A stretch of 64,000 nucleotides of DNA from Saprospiraceae bacterium (lineage in GTDB: Bacteria; Bacteroidota; Bacteroidia; Chitinophagales; Saprospiraceae). The notes under the pieces were generated by a model. It was not told where the DNA came from. It ran no database searches and was given only the letters and a program-made list of their open reading frames with translations. How positions within the stretch are numbered: the first letter of the stretch is position 1; every line of letters starts with the position of its first letter. A program made the position numbers and the translations under genes. Location: the NCBI GenBank assembly GCA_016710115.1, contig JADJLN010000008.1, forward strand, positions 62,001 to 126,000. Direction: 5' to 3'. Below are positions 57,686 to 64,000 of the stretch, piece after piece.

Positions 57686-59009
57686 TTACTCACAACCCAG
57701 ATCGACTTCCGACATCGGATCATTGGCGGGGATACAGTTTCCAGAATGGACACTGGTTGGTTCATAGCGATCGAGATAGGGATCCCGAAGTCCAAAGGTC
57801 AGGAAGGCGACCAGATCGTCGATCTGACTGTCAGTCAGATTCTGAGGTATGAATTCAGCAGCCAAAGCAGAAGCAAGGACATTCGGATTTTCCGGGATGG
57901 CCAGGTTTTTATATCGGACAACTTCCCGGATCGTCTTCATACTGGCACTATGGCCATAATGCGGACTGTCTTTGAGATTGTACAATTGCGGGACCTTGAA
58001 CTTGTACATGTCTTCCGCTTTTTTTGTGAATCCTCCCCGGCCCAGGTTCTCACCACTGTTTTTTGACGATTTGAAAGCGCCCTGATGATAGAGGTCCAGC
58101 ATGCCAAGGCCATAAAACGCCATGGTATTCAAGGCAGGCCAGTGTGACATGAGGTACAGTTTGCATCTTTGAAAAACACGATCGCCCTCTCTTTCTTTAT
58201 CATCATCACTGATCGCTTGCCTTTCAGCCAATCCTGGAATGGTGCCCGGTTTGCCAGAATCGTGCGCTCATAGGCAGCAATAGCCAGACCCGCATATTCC
58301 TTGGTAAACAACTGATCGTCGGGAATGCCCGGAAAAGCAGCATGGAACAGATCACGATATTTATAGAGATCCGCCCAATTGGCATTGACGTCCATTCGAT
58401 GTACGGTCAGACCAGCAATGGCCTGGGTCTCCGTTCCTTCGTATCCCAACAAATTGGTCGCTTTTGGTGTGCCATATTCCCATTGTGTCTCTGTTCCGAC
58501 ATTCAGATGGGTAGCGCCAAACTGACCATTCCAGAGGATGTTCGGTTGGTAAGCATATTCATTGCGGATGGTGTCCGGACAGGCTGAACATCCAGTTGAT
58601 CTTCCCCGTACTGCGGGTCCTTTACCGGGCTTCGCCAGTGATGCCGAATCCCATTCCACCTTCGCTGATTCCTTGTTTGACAGGCCTGAAATCCACCTGC
58701 TGCAAAATGACAGGTCGCACAGGAATAGGTACCTACAGAAGTCGGTTTGATCGGATTGACGGCCAGGGCTGATTCGTGGAACAACAATTTGCCCAAAGCC
58801 ACTTTTTCGGCAGACAGCGGGTTTTTCGGATCCTGGGGAATGCTGGCAAAATCATCACTTTCCGGAAGCAGAAAAAGTCCGACCCTTGGCCCGTGGATGC
58901 CGACCAATGGCAACCGTGAGGGCATTGTCCAATTCAGTGGAATGTTCATCCTTCGCACAGGATGAAATCATCAGAACAAGTACAATCGGTAGAGCAGTTT
59001 CTGATACAT
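57686..59009 (-). CDS. Di-heme cytochrome c peroxidase, lipoprotein (about four frameshifts)
   Basis: Start at 59009 (MYQKLLYRLYLF), then after a shift MISSCAKDEHSTELDNALTVA, a lipoprotein-like start. The next frame continues GIHGPRVGLFLLPESDDFASIPQDPKNPLSAEKVALGKLLFHESAL. The first heme motif is CATCH (TYSCATCHFAAGGFQAC) and the second CTSCH (FFKDANCTSCHTG). Other pieces are NAYQPNILWNGQFGATHLN-like and KFKVPQLYNLKDSPHYGHSASMKTIREVV. About 441 residues. It reduces hydrogen peroxide in the periplasm with cytochrome c or quinone-derived electrons. The frame breaks are near 58970, 58910, 58665 and 58137. Confidence 0.85.
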
Positions 59010-59065
59010 ATGGCAAAAGATTTATATGTATGATAGCAACAACCTTGCCTAAAACAACAACAAAG

Positions 59066-61334
59066 TCAACTGGCACCATTGAAATCATGCTTGCTCAATG
59101 GACAAGAATCTGTTTTTTGGACCTGCTGTCCATCCTGACTGAACATCTGCAGGAAGTAAGTGCCAGGTTGTAAACCGGTGGTCGGGATTTCAAAGATACC
59201 TGAATTTATCTGGTCATTCAATTCTCTATGATCCAGAATCCGACCCATCGCATCCACCCATCGAATCCGAACTACAGGCGGATGCTCATCCGGCCATTGA
59301 ACCCATAATGGACCGGAGGTCGGATTTGGAAACACCCTGACATGCTCCTGCAATGACGGATTGGCCGTGGATGTGGTCATGAACTCGCCACGTGCGAGTG
59401 CATATTCACCGGGAGCGAGCCCGTTAATAACAATATCCCCTTTGCCATCAGTAGGCAAAAAGGGGATGACCTTTGAAACTGGATGGACCTGCCAATCCTC
59501 AGTCGGGGAGGGGCGATACAGGAGCAGCAAACTGTCTTCCTTGGGAGACGCGATTTCAGCATCCAGATATGCATTCGCCATGCTGGCATCATAGGACAGC
59601 CGTCCCCCGGGCTTCAAAACCAGAAGGAAAATGCCCGATACCACCCAGAAATTGGTTTTGGACATCGTCAGATTCGGTTGATTCTGGACCGGATCCGGAG
59701 ACGTCCAATGATGATCAACACGAACTAGGCACTGTCGGCAATAGCCTCGACGACGGTTCTGAACTTGACAAAATGGATAGATATAGCTGCCAGTTGTTTT
59801 CATGACCTGCGGGTAATCCATTCGGGCCTCGGTTTAGCAAATAGCTTTCATTCAGCGCAATATGGACAGGATCAAATGGGACAGTGAGTGTATGTGTGCT
59901 CATCGCGCCACCTGCCATCACCATTGTCCGATAAACTTCCCACCCGGGCCATAGAAGGTAACTTCCAATGGTACTGATTCGTGATAGGCTGGTGCCGCAC
60001 GCAATCCCTGCTGCAGGACGAGCTGCACTTCATACTCACCCCCGACAAGTGAAGCGGTATGCGAATAGATCTTAAAAGAAGCAAACCCCGGTTCAAAGAT
60101 CCAGGCGTCAAAAAATGGTCCTGCATCTATACCGGTAGCCAATGTGACATGGTCCCGGTAGGTTTCCGCGTCGATCGCACTATAAGGGAACGTCGTGAGG
60201 ATGCTTTGCTGCGCAACCCGGAAGAGAGAGTCGCCGAGGTAGCCTCTCAGATTGAGCATGACAGAAGCGCCCTTCCAGTAACTGTGCCGACCGTAGATAT
60301 TCTTGAACGGAATGCCGGACAAGGGCAAATAATCGCCATCTGCCTGATGCGCCTGGACCAGTACATTGAGGTGATTGCTTTTGACGGTGTTGACAAACGC
60401 AGGTCTGGAAACCGACCATTCATCGATGAGATGCGCGCAGTATTCTGCATTCCCCTCCTTGATCCACATATCTGTCGGTTCCCGCAAGGTGGTGACATTT
60501 CCCCACCAGTGGTGTCCCAGTTCATGCGTCATCAATCGGACATCCCCTGCACCATTGTTCAAGGCATTATCTGGAAACGCCACATTGGTTGGATGTTCCA
60601 TTGCACCTACTGTGGTCATGACATAACCGACACGCGACCAGGGATATGGGCCATACCAGTGTTCGATGACATCCGGGCATCTCCCAAGCGGGAAAAGCCG
60701 GTGATCATTTCCCCAATGTCGTCCGGTTTGGCCAGCAATTCGATCGGGATCTTGCCAAAAACGCCAGTGTGTGTATCCCGATGGGCGACATAGTTTGACA
60801 CGGCCACATTGGTCAGATAGGTCGGTAACAACTGCTCCATCCGATAATGCCGCCACACACTGTCCTGCCCGACAGAGGTCTCACTGATAAAATCGCCAAT
60901 TGCATAACCCTTTCGTCCCATGGAGCTCAGGACATGGATGTCATAGGTCGCTCGTTCGACAAAATTGTCAAAGCAGGGATACCATACACGACCAAAATTC
61001 GGGGGATTACTGGTGATCCCGATACCCAGGTTATAGGCATAGCCACCTTCAAAATAAAACCCGCCTGGTCGGGCAGTTTGGGCGTCAGCGTCACCGTAGT
61101 CTGGCCTTTGAGAGTCCCACTGAATTTGGTCACATCCAGCCAGATTTCATAGTGCAGGATATCGATCGAATCACTTCGTTCGACAGCTGCACGCATCTTG
61201 GCCCTGGACACCGGGTCCGGCTCCTGAATCTGCAGATCGCTCTGATGATAATGACAGCCAACAGGTTGAGCGAACAGGACTGATGAGATCATCATCAGGA
61301 CCAATCCGGCAGACAGTTTCAGGAGATTTTTCAT
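59066..61334 (-). CDS. M1-family metallopeptidase with T9SS C-terminal domain (at least four frameshifts)
   Basis: A signal peptide (MKNLLKLSAGLVLMMISSVLFAQ) starts it. The N-terminal domain includes SIDILHYEIWLDVTKFSGTLKGQTTVTLTPKL, then, in another frame near 61060-60920, GFYFEGGYAYNLGIGITSNPPNFGRVWYPCFDNFVERATYD. The catalytic site is LMTHELGHHWWGNVTTLREPTDMWIKEGNAEY, with HExxH, the third ligand Glu, and the GAMEHP exopeptidase-like motif. After two more shifts the C-terminal domain ends in VRVFPNPTSGPLWVQWPD...VDAMGRILDHREL...TTGLQPGTYFLQMF. This combination suggests an exported aminopeptidase-fold metalloprotease. About 750 residues. Confidence 0.87.
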
Positions 61335-61343
61335 AGGAATAGG

Positions 61344-61826
61344 CTATTCTTCTTCGGAAGTATCTTCAACAGGCTGGATCATTGGCAACTCGACCCATTC
61401 AGCTTCAGCAGAACTGATTGAGCCAAAACCGAGAAATCCTCCTGATGACCGGGCGATATGCTTGGCAAAGGAGGTCAATGAACGATAGACAGATGAACCG
61501 GTTTTGGGATCCAGTTTTGCCAGGATATTGTTCAACATACTCAATTCATCAGATATCTGTTGATTTCGAGCCTCCGCTTGATCCGGATAAGCGGCAATCA
61601 AAGCAGTCATTTGATCCGTGAAAACGACATCGGCAGTCTCATAAAGGCCTTCCAGTTCTGGCGGATGGTTATAGCTCCGAATATGAGTCAGTTTTTCAGC
61701 CCATTCCTGTTCCTGTTCATTAAATTTGCCATCGGCGCCTGCAATCAAAATGGCAATGCGTGGTAGTGCACCGACCACGTTGTCAAATTCCTCCTGGTCC
61801 AACTGTTCTTGCAGTTTCTGTTTCAT
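61344..61826 (-). CDS. TerB-like cytoplasmic protein of unknown function
   Basis: 160 residues. NVVGALPRIAILIAGADGKFNEQEQEWAEKLTHIRSYNHPPE resembles the acidic helical TerB fold (IAxADGxxxxxExxW). TerB-like proteins occur in stress and metal-resistance contexts, but many are uncharacterised. The C-terminus is acidic and low complexity (PVEDTSEEE). No signal peptide. It is 9 bases upstream of the M1 peptidase gene on the same strand. Confidence 0.7.
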   Translation of the reverse strand: MKQKLQEQLDQEEFDNVVGALPRIAILIAGADGKFNEQEQEWAEKLTHIRSYNHPPELEGLYETADVVFTDQMTALIAAYPDQAEARNQQISDELSMLNNILAKLDPKTGSSVYRSLTSFAKHIARSSGGFLGFGSISSAEAEWVELPMIQPVEDTSEEE

Positions 61827-61833
61827 GAAGCGC

Positions 61834-61841
61834 TATTTTTG
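61834..61841 (+). promoter_or_regulatory. -7 box of the mutS promoter
   Basis: TATTTTTG, 53 bases before the mutS TTG start, in the divergent gap with the TerB-like gene. Confidence 0.45.
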
Positions 61842-61894
61842 CGGCTAAGATAAGGAACCTTACCTTTAGCATTTCGCTCTAATCCACAGTTCAC

Positions 61895-64000
61895 TTGGCA
61901 AAAACAAAGACAACTGAAGGGAAATCCAAGGAAACACCGTTGATGCAGCAGTATCTGCGCATGAAAGGGAAGTACAGGGATGCTATTCTCCTATTTCGTG
62001 TCGGGGATTTCTATGAGACCTTTGCTGAAGATGCAGTGAAGACAGCAGAAGTGACAGGAATCGTGTTGACCAGTCGGAATAATGGTGGCTCGGATGTTGA
62101 GCTGGCTGGCTTCCCCTATCATGCTCTTGACCTGTATATGCCCAAGTTGGTCAAAGCCGGTTTGCGTGTGGCCATTTGTGAACAACTGAAAAGCCCTCAA
62201 AGGAACGGAAGATCGTCCGTCGGGGTGTGACCGAAGTGATCACGCCGGGAGTCACAACCGATGGCAACCTCCTGGACCATCGGTCCAATAATTATCTGGC
62301 AGCTGTACATGCATCCAAACGCGATCAGATCGGTGTTGCCTTCCTGGATATTTCCACGGGGGAATTCCTTCTGGCACAGGGTAATGAAGCATATTTCAGC
62401 AAGCTGATCTTGCATTACCGTCCCGCAGAAGTACTCATTCCCAAGAGTCAGGACTCCTATTTTCGTCAGTTATTCGGCCAACAGATGCCCGTTTATCACC
62501 TGGAGGAGTGGGTATTTACTGATGAATACGGACGAGAGCGATTGCAGGATCATTTTGCTTTGCCGACATTAAAAGGATTTGGGATAGACCACCAGATTCA
62601 GGGGCAGATCGCGGCAGGTGCCATTCTGCATTATCTGGCTTCTACTGAAAATGCCCGTCTGGGCCATATTCGATCAATCTCCAGAATTGCATCAGATGAC
62701 TACGTGGCTGGATCAATTCACTGTCCGCAATCTGGAACTGGTACACGCACTTCAACCCCAGGGGAAAAGCCTGCTTCAGGTCATCGATGACACCGTTACC
62801 CCAATGGGTGCGCGCCTCATGCGGCATTGGGTTCAATTGCCGCTGTTACATCCGGAAGCTATCCGACGACGCCAGCGCATTGTCGAGTATTTTCTTCAAA
62901 ACGAAGATGAAGGTGATCTGACTTCCGGTCAATTGAAAGAGATCGGCGATCTCGAGCGCTTGCTGGCCCGGGCAATTGTACGCAAGATCAGGCCTCGGGA
63001 AATGCGTCAAATGGCACATACGCTCAAAGTGATCAGCCAGATGAAACCGCGGTTGGACAATTGTCCACAGTCGGATATCGCTGCCTGGTCTTCCCGATTG
63101 GACCCCGCTGAGTCCCTCTCTGACACACTCTTTAAAAGTATTGTACCTGATCCACCGGCAACCCTGCAAAAAGGCGATGTGATCCAATCGGGTATTGATC
63201 CCGAGCTGGATGAACTTCGCGATCTGATCAGAAACAGCAAGGACATCCTGGTCCAGGTGCAGATGGAAGAAGCTCAACGAACCGGAATAGCCAGTTTGAA
63301 GATCGGGTTCAACAATGTGTTCGGGTACTATCTGGAAGTCACCAATAAGTACAAAAATCAGGGCCTTATACCGGATAGCTGGACACGTAAAACAAACCAC
63401 GTCCACGGGTGAACGCTATGTGACCGATGAATTGAAGAAACTGGAAGAACGCATCCTGGGAGCAGAAGAGAAGATCAATCAACGGGAAGCAATTCTGTAT
63501 GAAGCTTTGGTTGATGCGATCCAACCCTATACCGATCCGATCCAGCAAAATGCCCGTTTACTTGCAGAACTGGACGCCTTACTCGGATTTTCCCGGATCG
63601 CCCGCCGCCGACATTATATCTGCCCGACGATCGATGAAAGTCTTTCCATCTCGATCATACAGGGACGTCACCCGGTAATAGAAGTTCAACTCCCACTGGG
63701 TGAGACCTACATTCCAAATGATATCCACCTCGACCCGAGGGAACAGCAGATCATGATGATCACCGGGCCTAACATGTCCGGAAAATCAGCTATTCTGAGA
63801 CAGACAGCACTGATTTGTCTGATGGCTCAAATGGGGTGTTATGTGCCGGCGGATAAAGCAAGACTGGGTATCATTGACAAGGTATTTACCCGGGTTGGCG
63901 CCTCGGACAATATTTCTTCCGGTGAATCCACCTTTATGGTGGAGATGAATGAGACTGCATCGATCATGAACAATATTTCAGATCGCAGTCTGATTCTGCT
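61895..64000 (+). CDS. mutS: DNA mismatch repair protein MutS (3' partial, at least three frameshifts)
   Basis: Start at 61895 is a TTG. An in-frame stop just upstream and no nearby ATG leave no other start. The mismatch-binding N-domain is TPLMQQYLRMKGKYRDAILLFRVGDFYETF (with the Phe-x-Glu contact). Then VTEVITPGVTTDGNLLD, ALQPQGKSLLQVIDDTVTPMGARLMRHWVQLPLL, FGYYLEVTNKYK and the ATPase P-loop ITGPNMSGKSAILRQTALI, with GASDNISSGESTFMVEMNETA at the window end. The shifts lie near 62200, 62707 and 63385. The end lies outside the window. Confidence 0.94.

Noticed and set aside
60059..60793. 244-codon plus-strand frame in the M1 region
   Set aside because: The opposite strand carries the HELGH site with family-level similarity. 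This frame has none.
1..64000. tRNA or rRNA genes
   Set aside because: I looked for T-arm GGTTCRANTCC sequences and CCA ends and for rRNA-like stretches, and saw none.

Overview
The window is about 64 kb of a gene-dense chromosome of a member of the phylum Bacteroidota, most likely from the Saprospiria (class inferred from gene style, not from a marker search). Evidence: several secreted proteins end in type IX secretion (T9SS) sorting domains, both the gliding-motility-associated type (IPNxFTPNGD...NRWG...GNVTLLR) and the shorter type A. There are also two TonB-dependent receptors with a carboxypeptidase-regulatory N-terminal domain, DUF1573 next to yajC, DUF5683 next to parAB, and repeated TAnnTTTG promoter -7 boxes. 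I see no rRNA, tRNA, CRISPR array, insertion sequence or prophage.

Layout. 1-13.3 kb: a cell-surface block with two tandem paralogous PKD/gliding-type proteins, a decayed 1.2 kb stretch, and a 1.67-kilo-residue repeat adhesin on the other strand. 13.6-18.8 kb: yajC with a DUF1573 lipoprotein, aroK, a half glycosyltransferase, trxB and dnaG. 19-21.4 kb: a TPR sensor with a degenerate histidine kinase core and an intact receiver domain. 21.4-26.3 kb (minus): glmM, two class V aminotransferases and dapB in one operon. 26.4-28.4 kb (plus): methyltransferase, PAP2 and ZIP genes coupled by ATGA overlaps. 28.4-31 kb (minus): fdx, iscX, kdsC, ubiA-like and maf. 31-36 kb: an unexplained structured intergenic stretch, formate-THF ligase, a ferredoxin and a TonB receptor. 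36-40 kb: a T9SS protein and the operon MBL hydrolase-parA-parB-DUF5683. 40-45 kb: FMN reductase, lipB, an unknown gene, a hotdog thioesterase and a T9SS beta-propeller. 44.9-50.4 kb (minus): a TIR-like/TPR/SDR fusion, a TlpA-type lipoprotein, an unknown protein and a D-threonine-aldolase-like enzyme. 50.5-52.9 kb: mnmA, a lipoprotein and rimM. 53-61.8 kb (minus): a T9SS esterase-like protein, a TonB receptor, a di-heme peroxidase, an M1 metallopeptidase with a T9SS domain, and a TerB-like protein. 61.9 kb to the end: mutS, cut by the window edge.

The strongest overall signal is technical. About 30 single-base frameshifts and one in-frame stop interrupt otherwise well-conserved genes (trxB, parB, rimM, fhs, mutS and others). 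Where the missing base can be deduced it is usually a one-base loss in a short run, so I read these as uncorrected long-read errors. I annotate each affected gene as one CDS. The best biological candidate for something unusual is the 813-residue TIR-like/TPR/SDR fusion. I did not find a convincing new multi-gene system.
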